Assembly: GCA_003427395.1 (NCBI GenBank)
Contig: BFEA01000175.1
Coordinates: forward strand, 1,517,323-1,549,819
Direction of reading: 5' to 3'
DNA: 32,497 nt
DNA from: Chara braunii
Lineage: Eukaryota; Streptophyta; Charophyceae; Charales; Characeae
Part shown: one piece after another, positions 17,985 to 27,480 of the stretch
Position numbering within the stretch: position 1 is the first letter of the stretch
How the letters are laid out: each line of letters opens with the position of its first letter
Made by a program: the position numbers and the translations under genes
Notes under the pieces: generated by a model
Told to the model about the DNA's origin: nothing
What the model saw: the letters and a program-made list of their open reading frames with translations, nothing else
The model's database searches: none

Positions 17985-18092
17985 AGTCGAGTAGGTGATT
18001 TTGGATTAGCTCTTGGTATTATGGGTTGTTTTGCTATTTTTCAAACAGTAGACTTTTCAACCATTTTTGCTTGTGCTAGTGCCTTTGTGTGG
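17985..18092 (+). pseudogene. nad5: nad5 fragment (NADH dehydrogenase subunit 5)
   Basis: Nad5 is a proton-pumping membrane subunit of respiratory complex I, encoded in mitochondria. About 36 codons read [15 protein letters not shown], then [19 protein letters not shown], a highly conserved Nad5 segment. Sequence on both sides does not match Nad5: upstream ([10 protein letters not shown]) and downstream (VWEPSFNFF) are different. Only a piece of about 110 bp is therefore present, a small fraction of the usual 670-codon gene. It abuts the end of the rpl14 fragment, which lies in the opposite direction, and this supports a mosaic insert. Confidence 0.88.
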
Positions 18093-18120
18093 GAACCTTC
18101 TTTCAATTTTTTTAATATGA

Positions 18121-18408
18121 AATTCTCGTACCAATAGGCAAACCATTATTGATTAAAACAACAGCATTTCTATCAAATTGTAAATAACTGCCATCTTTTC
18201 GGTATTTGGTGGCTTTTTTTGTTTCCACTACAATAGCTTTAAGCACATTCTGAGTGTTGCGACCCATTCGTGCTTGTTTCAAAGACACTATTATAGTATC
18301 ACCTATAATAGCTCTTTGTTTTTTGAAAGGATGCAGGATTTTGATACACTGTACGATTTTTGCACCTGAATTATCAGACACCTGTAAATATGTTCCAACA
18401 GTAATCAC
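18121..18408 (-). pseudogene. rpl14: rpl14 5' fragment, mitochondrial type
   Basis: Ribosomal protein uL14 sits at the interface of the large subunit. The frame opens at ATG 18406-18408 with MITVGTYLQVSDNSGAK and continues with IGDTIIVSLKQARMGRN, VLKAIVVETKK, and [19 protein letters not shown]. This is the uL14 fold without stops for 96 codons. The last quarter (after GTRI, where native proteins continue to the RELR region) is missing and is replaced by two unrelated codons and a stop. The form is closer to mitochondrial and bacterial L14 than to chloroplast Rpl14, whose N-terminus is of the MIQPQT type. The preserved frame suggests a fairly recent transfer. Expression is unlikely without a targeting peptide. 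Confidence 0.92.
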
Positions 18409-19049
18409 ACTCTTCGAGCCTTTTTTTTTTACTACTGTTTATTTGTTTTTGTGTTTTGCATTGATTGACTCTGAGCTAATTACGACCATTGAACAAACTT
18501 GGTGGATCTTTGGGCTTGTCTGTATCAGCAGGTCCTGGAAATCTTGTTGTATCTGTTTCATACAAGTATGTTGCAGAAAACCAGGCTCGCTAAACTTCGA
18601 ACATTTAGGAAACATGCTTTACACATTGTTCCCAGAATAGTACACCTTACTTGTATGCATGTATATGGATCTTGATTTTAGTTTACAGCTCTGTGACTTT
18701 ATATACATGTACGGTTTACCTGGCAGTTGTCTACGAGTCCATAGGATGCACTTCCTTTTTTGTAGCTCTGGTGAACTGTAGGCAAAGGGAGAAAAGGACA
18801 AAAAACGTGGCTCAAGCAAATCGTCTGTACACTCTTTTATACAAAGGATCACTTGTGAACCGTACGCAATGTGTTATTGCTCTCTGTGCGTCTCTTTGCA
18901 TGGGTACAAATTCTGTACGCTTGGCTGCAGGCGTCATTCTTTGCCAGAAGCACTACGATCTCAGGGTTTCTGCAACCATGTGAACAGTACTTTCGCCTCC
19001 TTCGATTAACCTCCTCATCCTCTCCCCTCAGACATAATATGTCCATTTC
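18409..19049. other. Anonymous non-coding DNA
   Basis: No recognisable gene, RNA or repeat. The longest open frame (18651-18983, +) is Cys- and Leu-rich without any known motif, and I do not treat it as a gene. Confidence 0.5.
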
Positions 19050-19098
19050 GCGTTAACGGGAAACGCCGCGTCCGATAGCTGGGCCAAGTACTGGTGGT
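19050..19098. mobile_element. End of a TTAA-flanked MITE (third family member)
   Basis: CCGATAGCTGGGCCAAGTAC followed by TGGTGGT and TTAA (19099-19102) is the reverse complement of the left end of the element at 13673, which starts ACCACCAGTACTTGGCCAAG and continues CTATCGG. CGCGTTAACGGG upstream also occurs inside that element (near 13786). I cannot find a matching left end with TTAA, so this copy seems truncated or internally deleted. Confidence 0.65.
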
Positions 19099-19102
19099 TT
19101 AA

Positions 19103-19768
19103 CGATAGCGTGGTGCGGAAGTGGACCCTAGGCCAATTGCCAAGCTAGCACGAGGTCTAAATGGTGGCTTGTAGGACCACCTCGCTGCTTGGTTGAGTTC
19201 GTCCCAACCACGTACCTCAATTGGAGTGCGGCCTACCTTGGAGATAGCAGCCCTTGACACCAGTAGGCCTTGGTTGCATTCCTTGACACTAACAAGCCAT
19301 AGTTGGATTGGACCATGACACTGAACCGAACCTTGCACCACTGACCAGGATGACAGGAGGTATTGAAAGTCCGAGAGGACCCCCTCATGGCTGTCACGGT
19401 GTCCACACTCATCAGTGCGGCAGGCCCTGCATTGAATGGCATGCCAAAGCTATGTGCGGCAGGCCCTGCAGTCCAAGAGCCTCCCCTCCACTCACTTGCG
19501 CGCGGTGTGAGCATACTGGGTACACGCCCAAGTGTGCACACCAAGCTCATTCCTTTGCCCAACTTGCCCTACAAAAGGTGCCCAGGCCCTGCATTGAATG
19601 ACACGCCAAAGCTATGTGATGCTAGGCCCTAGCAGTCACTAGGACTACCTTGCAACATTGGTTGTCTCTGCAGACTTTATGGTCTCAAGCCAGCTTGATT
19701 GAGTCGCCTATAGCCCCTGCTGGCACAATTGAGCTTGCTTACGCACGTGGCTGCCATGGAGTAGACCA
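19103..19768. repeat. Anonymous DNA with a 161-bp-spaced direct repeat
   Basis: CAGGCCCTGCATTGAATGGC at 19421 and CAGGCCCTGCATTGAATGAC at 19582 start two copies of about 54 bp that share GCCAAAGCTATGTG and a second AGGCCCT. Other short motifs (CCTTGACAC near 19252 and 19280) also repeat. No gene is supported on either strand. Confidence 0.6.
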
Positions 19769-20039
19769 CTAATATTTATACTTTGTACGACATGATCCGC
19801 TGTACTTGAGATTGGTAGTGTCTCTCTTGCCAAGGCTGCTGCTGTTTTTAGCGCTTGAAAGGAGAGAGTCTGGGCGCAGCCATAACCAGTGTATTCTGGC
19901 TCTATACTGTATTGTTTTCAGTTTCGTCTTTTGTGGGCTGCTCAAGGCAAACAAGCACCCAAGTGGACTTTTCTTTTTCCCATTGACTGTGTTGATGTGA
20001 TTCTCCAATACAACCTAGGCGTGGTCTTATATGAAATGG

Positions 20040-20041
<2 letters not shown>

Positions 20042-20098
<57 letters not shown>
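20042..20098. repeat. (GT)n microsatellite
   Basis: About 28 uninterrupted GT units. Cys-Val and Thr-His frames here are artefacts. Confidence 0.97.
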
Positions 20099-20100
<2 letters not shown>

Positions 20101-21127
20101 TGGATTTCGGTCCATATTCCTGCTCGCTAGAGCTTTTTGAATGTATCTGACTTCAATCGATGCCAAGTTCAGTAGAAAGGTCTTATTTAGAGTTTGCACT
20201 CATGCTGTTCGTTTGGTTGTACACCTAGCGTATGTGCATGGACCTTAATGCATATGTTATTGGAGTCCCGAAGTTTTTTTGTCCTGCTGTTCGTTGGGTT
20301 GCGGACCTGCTATTAGTAGTTGTGGCCCGTTTTCCAAAATTTATGTTGAAACAAACGTGGTGGATGCCACCGGATGGCTCATTTTTCAAGATGTACCTGT
20401 TCCTTGTATATCTTACTGAGTGGAATATCCATTGCTGCATCAGGTGGCCTGTGAATTTATCCTGTGTGAAGTTGTTCAAGTTTAATAGGATCAGTTAATT
20501 TAGTTGTGAGAGGTATGTCTATCTTTGAGCCCTTGCGTCAATTGAAGCTATGACATTCGATTCAGATAGAATGAAGCCAGTTGTGTAAGAGAAGCAAAGG
20601 CTAGTTGTGCCTTCGCCGTTTTTCTTCTTTTCGATCAAGGTGTTCTTATATGACTTCATTAGGAAAAAGAAGTCTTTTGAGGTTGGTAAATCAGCACAAT
20701 GTAATTGGACATATTTGAACTGCGAACCTGCAGGTCAGTTGTTGTAGGTGTGTATCGTCTGGCTGCTAGGTAGGTGTTTGGGAAATTAGCCATTTCAACG
20801 TTCTAATTGAGGATCCCGGCAAACTGACTTCATACGAAATCATCACGACTTTGGTGATGTGTTTTTCCTCCCCCCCCCTTCAAAAAGCACCAAACTCTCT
20901 CTCTCTTATTCCATCGACATATCATCGCAAAACATACATGAAACAAAAAAGGGTATAGATCGGCAATATAATAGAAAATGCAAGGTTGGCCACATTTGTT
21001 TGGTTAAGCGCCAAGTGCCCACACACCCGTTTGCCGTCGAAGCGGCACGAATTATATACATATATATATGCCATTGGTCTGAAAAAAACTTACAGAGCCC
21101 CCTGAGTTGGTCCACGAAGCCACAAAA
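20099..21127. other. Anonymous non-coding DNA
   Basis: No domain or RNA gene is recognised. A T7 tract near 20274, a C9 run near 20870 and a TA-rich run near 21056-21069 are the only low-complexity features. An 88-codon frame at 20232-20498 (+) has no known motif. Confidence 0.45.
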
Positions 21128-21226
21128 TTAAACCGCCACTACCCCCGCCATCCTAAATTCGGGGGGACCGGTAGCACAGGTTCATGAGGACTACCGATAG
21201 TACAGTGGGGAGAACCGACTGAGTAT

Positions 21227-21604
21227 CAAAAATGGAAAATGCGCTGAATTGCTACCGCGATTTATTTTGCGGTTGAAACATTTTTTTTTTTCTTGGCAAA
21301 ATCACGGCCAAATCTATAGACCCTCCAATTTTCAAAGATTTCGAGTCATTCTTCTGAGCGCAAAAAATCGTAGAAGTTGGGGTACTTTTTTCGTTGGCCA
21401 ACATGCGGTAGAGTGGCAAAAAATGGAAAATGCAACGAATCAGCGCGACACTTTTTTCGCAGTCTATTTAAAAAAAAATATATATTTTTTGAATTTTTTT
21501 CTGACATTTTTCCTCGATAGATCACAACCTAATCTATAGGAATTTCGATGTTCAGATTTTTTCGTCAATTCTTCTCAGTGTGAAAAATCGCCGAAGTTGG
21601 TGCA
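21227..21604. repeat. Diverged direct duplication, about 190 bp
   Basis: The copy from 21227 (CAAAAATGGAAAATGC, then TCACGGCCAAATCTATAG, TTCTTCTGAGCGCAAAAAATCG and AGAAGTTGG) is repeated from 21416 (CAAAAAATGGAAAATGC, TCACAACCTAATCTATAG, TTCTTCTCAGTGTGAAAAATCG and CGAAGTTGG). The landmarks keep order and spacing, so this is an old tandem duplication. It is AT-rich with no gene. Confidence 0.75.
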
Positions 21605-22193
21605 TGAAAATTGCGGGATTGGATTCGCGCGCGCCTGCTGGTCGCCGCCCCCCCCTGTAAAACCCAGTCCGTATGGCCAGGAAAGCTGAATTTCAGCTGT
21701 CGTGGGTAGTGATGGTTTGATTGCACAAGTGCAATAACACTGACACGGTTATTCATCTGAAATAACCTACTCATACCTCCCTTTCACTTTGCTGTCTAAC
21801 CCCCGGAGTGTATAGAGTGCAATAATCCCGAAGTACCCGAAATCTTCACGCAACGCCAGAAGCGCTACTGCTTAAAACGCCCTATAAGGCCCCATTTCTT
21901 CCATGTGCTCCAAAAGAGCAGCCTGTGTGAATGACACCCACGACAAACACTTTGAGTCTCTGTGGCCAAAACTCCTAACACATGTTTGCACCCCATAAAA
22001 AACTAGTGGCCACCCACAAACATTCCTTCATAAAAAAGATAGCCCATGCTCGAAAGCAGGGCAAAGAATTAGGCCATGTATAATGAACAGAACAACCAAC
22101 AGAACATCCAACCTTAAAAGAAGCATAGCTTGCTAGTACGAACCCGATCCTGACCACTCAGATATGACAGGACAGAGAGCTAGCAAGACTGGA

Positions 22194-22299
<106 letters not shown>

Positions 22300-22343
22300 T
22301 GATGAATGACCATTATTGGGATTGAGTTCGTGAGAGTAGTGGG

Positions 22344-22607
22344 TTGGTTGTTCGTATGCAGATCTGCCAAACAAGAAGAAAAGTGTGTCGCTGGCGGTCC
22401 GGAAAAGCTTGGTGCGCAGTGCAGCGGCTACATGCTCGGGTGTATTGGTGGTTTAAAGCAACCTGGCATCAGTTGGTGGACAAAGGGCCAATTAAAGCTC
22501 ACATTTTGCAAAAGACCCTACCTTTGGCTTTAGATCGACTTCAACCACAGAAGAACGCACCTATAGAAGATAGTTATAGACAACTATTTGATGACCATAA
22601 AAGATAG
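22344..22607 (+). CDS. Unassigned protein-like open frame, possible exon or remnant
   Basis: I do not recognise this protein. The frame is open from about 22344 to a TAG at 22605-22607. It has a basic, Trp-rich first half (KVCRWRSGKAWCAV, then ARVYWWFKATWHQL) and a Leu/Gln-rich second half ending QLFDDHKR. Its mixed, non-repetitive composition is more protein-like than other frames in anonymous parts of the window. There is no in-frame ATG at the very start; an AG that could be a splice acceptor lies near 22359-22361. It could be one exon of a host gene, a gene fragment or a chance frame. It overlaps the candidate right end of the 21.1-22.45 kb element. Confidence 0.25.
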   Translation: MVVRMQICQTRRKVCRWRSGKAWCAVQRLHARVYWWFKATWHQLVDKGPIKAHILQKTLPLALDRLQPQKNAPIEDSYRQLFDDHKR

Positions 22608-22732
22608 TTAATGACAACAGGTAAACAACCATTTCCAGTGTTAGCTGTCAGAAGCGCCTGTTGATCTTATATGGAGAGCTGACAACTAAGAGATAGACCA
22701 AACCGTCAGGTAAGGCCCCTAAATGGCCGCTA

Positions 22733-22837
22733 CCGTCTTCACCCAAATAGAATGCCCGGGCATTATAGCAGCATTTGGAACAACTTTCAGTCCAAATGAC
22801 GTGATAATTGCCCGGTATTTTATTCGGGTGAAGACGA
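22733..22837. mobile_element. MITE with CCGTCTTCACCC ends and TA flanks
   Basis: A 105-bp foldback. The left end begins CCGTCTTCACCCAAATAGAA. The right end in reverse complement begins TCGTCTTCACCCGAATAAAA. The arms align over about 35 bp with a few differences. TA borders both sides (22731-22732 and 22838-22839). It is the sister of 1072-1182, and the terminal CGTCTTCACCCGAA also resembles the CAGTCTTCCCCCGAA end of the 850-bp element. Confidence 0.78.
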
Positions 22838-22839
22838 TA

Positions 22840-24299
22840 GTGGTAAAGTAGGTGGGATCGCAAAGGCAATCAGTAGAATTGCCTGCGGGAAGCCCTCCTT
22901 TAAGAAGAGTGCATAATAACTCTTTGATCAAGTGCCTTGTGCTGAAGATGAGCAGGACTTGGGGATCTGGCAGCATATTTGGTCCATGCCACTCACCCAT
23001 TCGCCTACCCCCTAAAGTCACAGTCACCCACTTAGCCACCCACAAAAGTTACTGGTTGTGACGGACCCGCCGGGACGGCGGTCCGTCAGGATCAATACGA
23101 AGGGTTGAGGGGGAGGAGATGGAGATGGAGTTGGAAGGGACAACGCAGCTCCAACGCGGACTCAACACGCACCTACTTCAAAAGCACAGGATGAAGAATG
23201 ATCTGAAAAACAGATAACAGCTAGGGTATACCCCCAGCGGACTGACTGGACTAGACTGGCCTGGTACCGACAATGGTACGGGGCAGGACTGGACTGGATT
23301 GGAACAGCACACGGCCTGTAGCCAAACTGGCAAATAGCCAAATAGGCTCTGGCTGTAGGCCAGGGCAGATGGAGGCCCGCTGCACGATCCTCAGACCTGT
23401 AATGGATCGCAAGAGCCATAAACACGCTATCCGCAAAAGCAACAGGACTTTGCAAAAAGAAAGCTGAGAAATTTAGGATGCGGAGAACGCTCCATGAGGA
23501 GTCCATGCGATGCAGCCTTAAGCTACATAATTTCAAATGAAAAGCAAATGTCTGGTGTACACATCAAAATGTTTTGTGTACACATCCTAACTAACAACAG
23601 AAATGAAATGTAGCATGATACAATCCTGAACTCCTAGAGGCAATGGCCTCAGTGCTGAAAGGAAAAAGAGCAATATGTGACAAGTAATGTCATGTCGCTG
23701 GACCACTAAGAGTGGGATGGTCTAAGAGGGGGTGAATGGAGAGTAAGAATCGAGACTCGTAAGGGCAGTCACACACGAAGGTGGGATAGGTTATCAGGCT
23801 CAAGGTCGGAGAGTGGTAGCGAAACAAAACCATTGACCCTAGAAGATAGACCATCAAGGCGAGTAATGCTCGACAAAAGGGTGACACCATGCAGGGTTGA
23901 CCATGAGAAGGGGAGCTTGGAATAGGGTGGAGATATGCCTAACTGAAGGCATGGAAGAGCCGACACTAGGGTGATGAGGGCAGTGGGTGAGGGAAACATG
24001 CACACAACTCATCGACTGGAGGAGGGAGCTAGATCTTGGAGCAAGAAAGTCAAGATAACACTACGGTTCCGATGCCTATGCGATACCAAGGGAGAGCCCA
24101 ACTCAGAGAGACCCAACTAAGTGAACCATCATGCGACACATGCAAGGGGATATACAGGGTAGGGTGGTGACGTGAAGTAGTCATGTCCAAAGTGGTTGAA
24201 CCCGATAAGGTAGTTGAAGTCGTCGAGGTGGTCGATGAAGTCGATGAAGTAGGAGTCGAGTCGATGTCGAAGTAGCATCCAGAAGAAGCTGCTGATGGA
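22840..24299. other. Anonymous DNA downstream of gypsy element 2
   Basis: No gene is recognised. Element 2 runs leftward and ends near 24300, so its 3' untranslated region and 3' LTR should lie here. However, I could not match any part with the region upstream of its gag, so no LTR is called. A strong palindrome at 23059-23088 could be an LTR edge. Near 24210-24270 the sequence is a low-complexity GTCGA/GAAGTC run. Confidence 0.45.
23059..23088. repeat. GC-rich perfect palindrome
   Basis: TGACGGACC and GGTCCGTCA flank a CGCC-GGGA-CGGC core, giving a long stem with a tiny loop. It follows TG directly (TTGTGACGG). Plant gypsy LTRs often start TGTGACG-like, so it may mark an LTR border. No partner copy is in the window. 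Confidence 0.6.
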
Positions 24300-24346
24300 G
24301 TACTTGATGGTGTGAGTCAGCAAGGAGATAGTAGGTGATCAGAGTG

Positions 24347-24720
24347 TCAATTGTCGAGACGTCGAGGGCGTCGACGAGTGTGCTGTGGAAGCGCGAAGGT
24401 GTTCGTCTGTTGCTGAAGAACGGCCTCAGAGGGAGCGGAATCGTCCTCAACAATCTTCCTAGACGGAGGAGGAGGAGGAAGAGGGTCAGTCGGCTGAGTA
24501 GGAGCAGATGTCTCAGCACGACGAGCGCGATCATATGCACGCACCAACATCCGGGCGTGCTCCAAGTGCTCAAGGGGCTCCCAGTGGCCTCCTCATCAGG
24601 ATAGCCTTTCCAACGCACAAGGTACTGGATGCGTGGAGGGGTATCGTCGGTAACTTGATGAGATACGATGTCGGAAACGACGAACTCCTCGTGACCATCC
24701 ACCATGATGGGTGAAGGGCG
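24347..24720 (-). pseudogene. pol: Chromodomain and tail of gypsy 2 integrase
   Basis: HEEFVVSDIVSHQVTDDTPP is followed by IQYLVRWKGYPDEEAT, a classical chromodomain including the WKGY core that binds modified histone tails. A single-base shift near 24590 breaks the frame at the conserved WEPLEHLEHA helix. That helix is intact in the adjacent frame, where LEHARMLVRAYDRARR leads into a Pro-rich tail ending near 24347. In chromoviruses this module guides integration. Compared with element 1 it is much better conserved in sequence. Confidence 0.9.
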
Positions 24721-25890
24721 CTCATAAGGGCGTCCAACGAAGCGCTCAGACGGTTTGCGATAAGGATGCAGCAAGGAGACATGGTAAACATTGTGTACGC
24801 GAGCCTGTCGATGGTAATCAGGTAGTTTCACACGAAACCTGATCGGACTAGTGGCGGTATAAAAACCGACGACCTGAAGGATGCGGCATGGATCGAAAAA
24901 ACGATGCTTGAACTTGCGAAGCGTATCTGCTTCGAGCTGCAAGTGGCGTGTGTCGACGAGCACATCGTCATCGACTTTGAATGGGTGATCCATTCGTGAT
25001 CGGTTGGCTTGTGCGGTCTTGCGAGTCTGGGAGTTGGTTAGACTCTCGTATGCGCGCTTCATAATTGTCGCCATGTGGGCTATCCAACCCTTAAGCGCAG
25101 GACAACGAGTGTTGGGGCGCAACCTCAATATGGTTGTAGGAAGTCCGCGGGTACGCGAGGGTGGTAGTCGAGGCCGCAATAGAATGGTGACATCCTCGTG
25201 GCCGGCGAAACAACGTGGTTGTACGCGATCTCCACGTGGGCTAAGTGTAAGTCTCATTGCTGGTCATCCCGAACAAACTTTCGGAGGATATTACCGAGAG
25301 TTTTATTGGTGACCTTAGTTTGACCATCCGTTTGAGGGTGGTAAGCGATGAGAAGTGGAGTCACGATCCGTGCACCTCGTGTAGGCGTCGTCAGAATGTG
25401 CTGGTAAAGCACGGGTCCTGATCGGAGATGATGCTCTGAGGTAAGCCGTGATTTCTCACAACTCGGTCGAAGACGATGTCGGCGACCTGACGAGCGCTAA
25501 TGCGATAGCGGCAGAGGATAAAATATGCACACTCGTGAAGTGATCGAGGATGACCAAGATAGCATCATGACTGCGCTCAGTGGGTGGGCGGAGGGAACCA
25601 ATGAAATCCATCGAGATGGACTGCCAACGACCCTCGGGTATAGGTAAGGGTTGAAGTAACCCAAAGGGAAGGTGGTTCACACTGTTCACCTCCTGGCAGG
25701 TAGGGCACTCCTGGATGTAGGTTTTGACGAAGTCCTTGGACTTCGGCTGGACGTATAGGCGGAAAACACGAGCCAACGTCTTGTGGAAGCCCATATGACC
25801 GGCAACTGCCTGGTCATGGAACTCTGCTACAACTTGGACGGGGAGTTGTCCGGTGGAGGGAAAGTAAATACGTGGTTCTAGCTGACAAGA
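24721..25890 (-). pseudogene. pol: Integrase domain of gypsy 2 pol, inactive
   Basis: The N-terminal zinc-binding region shows GHMGFHKTLARVF near 25760-25800 and CPTCQEV near 25695-25710. The core follows: SISMDFIGSL near 25590-25620 (first Asp), IISDQDP near 25412-25432 (second Asp) and HPQTDGQTKV at 25311-25340. In the last motif Lys (codon 25314-25316) stands where the catalytic Glu (DGQTE) should be. Frame changes occur near 25530 and 25240, and a TGA replaces Trp near 25257. The C-terminal block DDDVLVDTRHLQLEAD and the RVHNVYHVSLLHPY motif are recognisable. It cannot be active. Confidence 0.9.
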
Positions 25891-26640
25891 TCAGCCATGC
25901 CAGTACGCGAGACCGTTCTCATCGAGGGAGTATGAGGGAACAATCTTGCCACTCCGCAGTGTCGCGTGGATGACGCGATAATCGAGGCAGTGGCGGTACT
26001 GAGTGCGATATGCGTCGATCATCGACTGATCAATAGTGGCGATGGAGATGGCAACAAGATGGATGAGTTCCTGATTGTGATCAGGACGGTGGGACAAGGC
26101 ATCGACAACGCGGTTCGTTTCGCCTTTGATGGTTTGAGTGGTGAAACTGAACTCGGATAAGTCATGCCACCAACGTGCCTATCGAGGGGAAAACTTGGGC
26201 TTCGTGAGGAAAGCCTGGACAACTGAGTTGTCCATGCGCACCATGAAGGGCGCCCGGTGCAGGTAATGACGCCAATGCCGGATAGCATAAACTATTGCGA
26301 GAACCTCACGTTCATCGACAGTGTATTTTATCTCTGTAGGCAGTAGCTCACGGGAGTAGAAGGCGATCGGGCAATCCCCAACACGAGCCTCGACAGTCCC
26401 ATCCTCCTCGATGGTCAGGGAGTAAGTAGCGGGAGGACTATCAGTGAACAGAAGTGGTGGGAGGGTAGGCGTCAGTCGAGAAGCAGTGTTAGCAGTAGGG
26501 GATGGGAAAAGTGTAAAATTTGACGCATCAGTGGTGAAGATGAAGGGGCAATCAAAATCGGGGAGACGAAGAACCGGCGCACAAGTCACCGCCTTCTTGA
26601 GGGTGTGAAAGGCGTCCTCAAAGAGGGGTGTTCAAAACCA
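25891..26640 (-). pseudogene. pol: RNase H domain of gypsy 2 pol, broken
   Basis: PVLRLPDFDCPFIFTTDASN near 26510-26580 carries the first catalytic Asp. Then comes an unusual Pro/Thr-rich insertion of about 45 residues, followed by CPIAFYSRELLPTEIKYTVD, EREVLAIVYAIRHWRHYL and MVRMDNSVVQAF. The frame ends at 26179. The linker to the integrase resumes with SHRPDHNQELIHLVA (the usual DALSHRPD region) at about 26097. The insertion lies between the first Asp and the YSREL block and is longer than usual for gypsy RNase H domains. Confidence 0.85.
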
Positions 26641-27480
26641 TGGCGGGTTCTTTCGGAGGAGGGTGGAGGTAAGGATGTAGGAATACCTAGCGTATCCATG
26701 GATAAAATTACTATAGTAACTAGTGATGCCTAGGAAACTGCAAAGCTACTTGGCAGATGTGGAGACGGGCCACTTTGCAATAGCAGTGATCTTCGCGTCG
26801 TCCATGTGGAGACCCTGGTCAAACACATGGTGTTCCAGGAAGTCCACTTTGCTTTGGGCAAAGCGACACTTACTAAGCTCGACATAGAAGTCATGCTTAT
26901 GTAAGCGGTGTAGGACATCGCAGGTTTGATATGGTATTCCAAGGTACGACTGTAGACCAAAATGTCGTCCAGGTATACGAGAACGTATTCCTCAAGGATG
27001 TCCCTGAAGATGTCGTTCATCGTCGTTGGAAAGGTGGCGGGTGCATTGGTGAGGCCGAATGGCATCACTGTGAACTCGTAGTGGCCGAAGCGTGACTGAA
27101 AGGCAGTCTTCGACTGGTCATTTGTGGCTAGGCGGATCTGGTGGTAACCGCTACGAAGATCGATCTTCGTGAAGAAGCGGTTGCCTGCCAGACGATCGAA
27201 CAACTCATCCGTGCGAGGCATGGGATAGTTGTTCTTAATCGTGGAAGGTTTAGGCCGCAGTAGTCAATACAGAGGCGGAGAGTTTCGTCCGCTTTGCGAG
27301 CAAAGAGGACGGGTGCACCCCAAGGGGAGTTACTGGGTTTAATGAAACCTAGTCGAAAGAGCTCCTCAAGCTGACGCTTGAGTTCCGCCGGCTCTGGAAT
27401 CGAGAGTCGGTAGGGTGCTTGGTAGTGGACATGATAGTCAGGCACATGCTGGATACAATGCTCAACACCGCGCATGAGAG
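26641..27480 (-). pseudogene. pol: Reverse transcriptase domain of gypsy 2 pol, broken
   Basis: Landmarks from right to left are PAELKRQLEELFRLGFIKPS and SPWGAPVLFARK (fingers), [11 protein letters not shown], then a frameshift near 27240, followed by [32 protein letters not shown] and the catalytic YLDD at 26964-26975 with DILVYS. A second frameshift lies shortly after that, near 26930. The thumb/connection region continues in another frame up to a [11 protein letters not shown] block near 26690-26730. The catalytic residues are preserved. Compared with element 1, the palm block ([11 protein letters not shown]) keeps the Gln that is a stop there. Confidence 0.92.

Larger units (their letters stand above)
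17463..18408. other. Nuclear insert of mitochondrial DNA (NUMT), mosaic
   Basis: Three mitochondrial-type coding fragments lie within about 950 bp in alternating orientation: a group II intron reverse transcriptase fragment (-), a nad5 fragment (+) and a 5' part of rpl14 (-). None is complete, and they lie between ordinary nuclear repeats. The best explanation is transfer of rearranged mitochondrial pieces, joined before or during insertion. The proximal boundary near 17463 is where RT homology stops. The distal boundary is at or just beyond the rpl14 start. An assembly chimera with true mitochondrial sequence is a possible alternative. Confidence 0.8.

Noticed and set aside
18651-18983. 110-codon frame in anonymous DNA
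   Set aside because: It has no known motif, no conserved composition and no support from neighbours.
20232-20498. 88-codon frame on the plus strand
   Set aside because: There is no recognisable domain, and a similar-length frame lies on the other strand; chance is likely.
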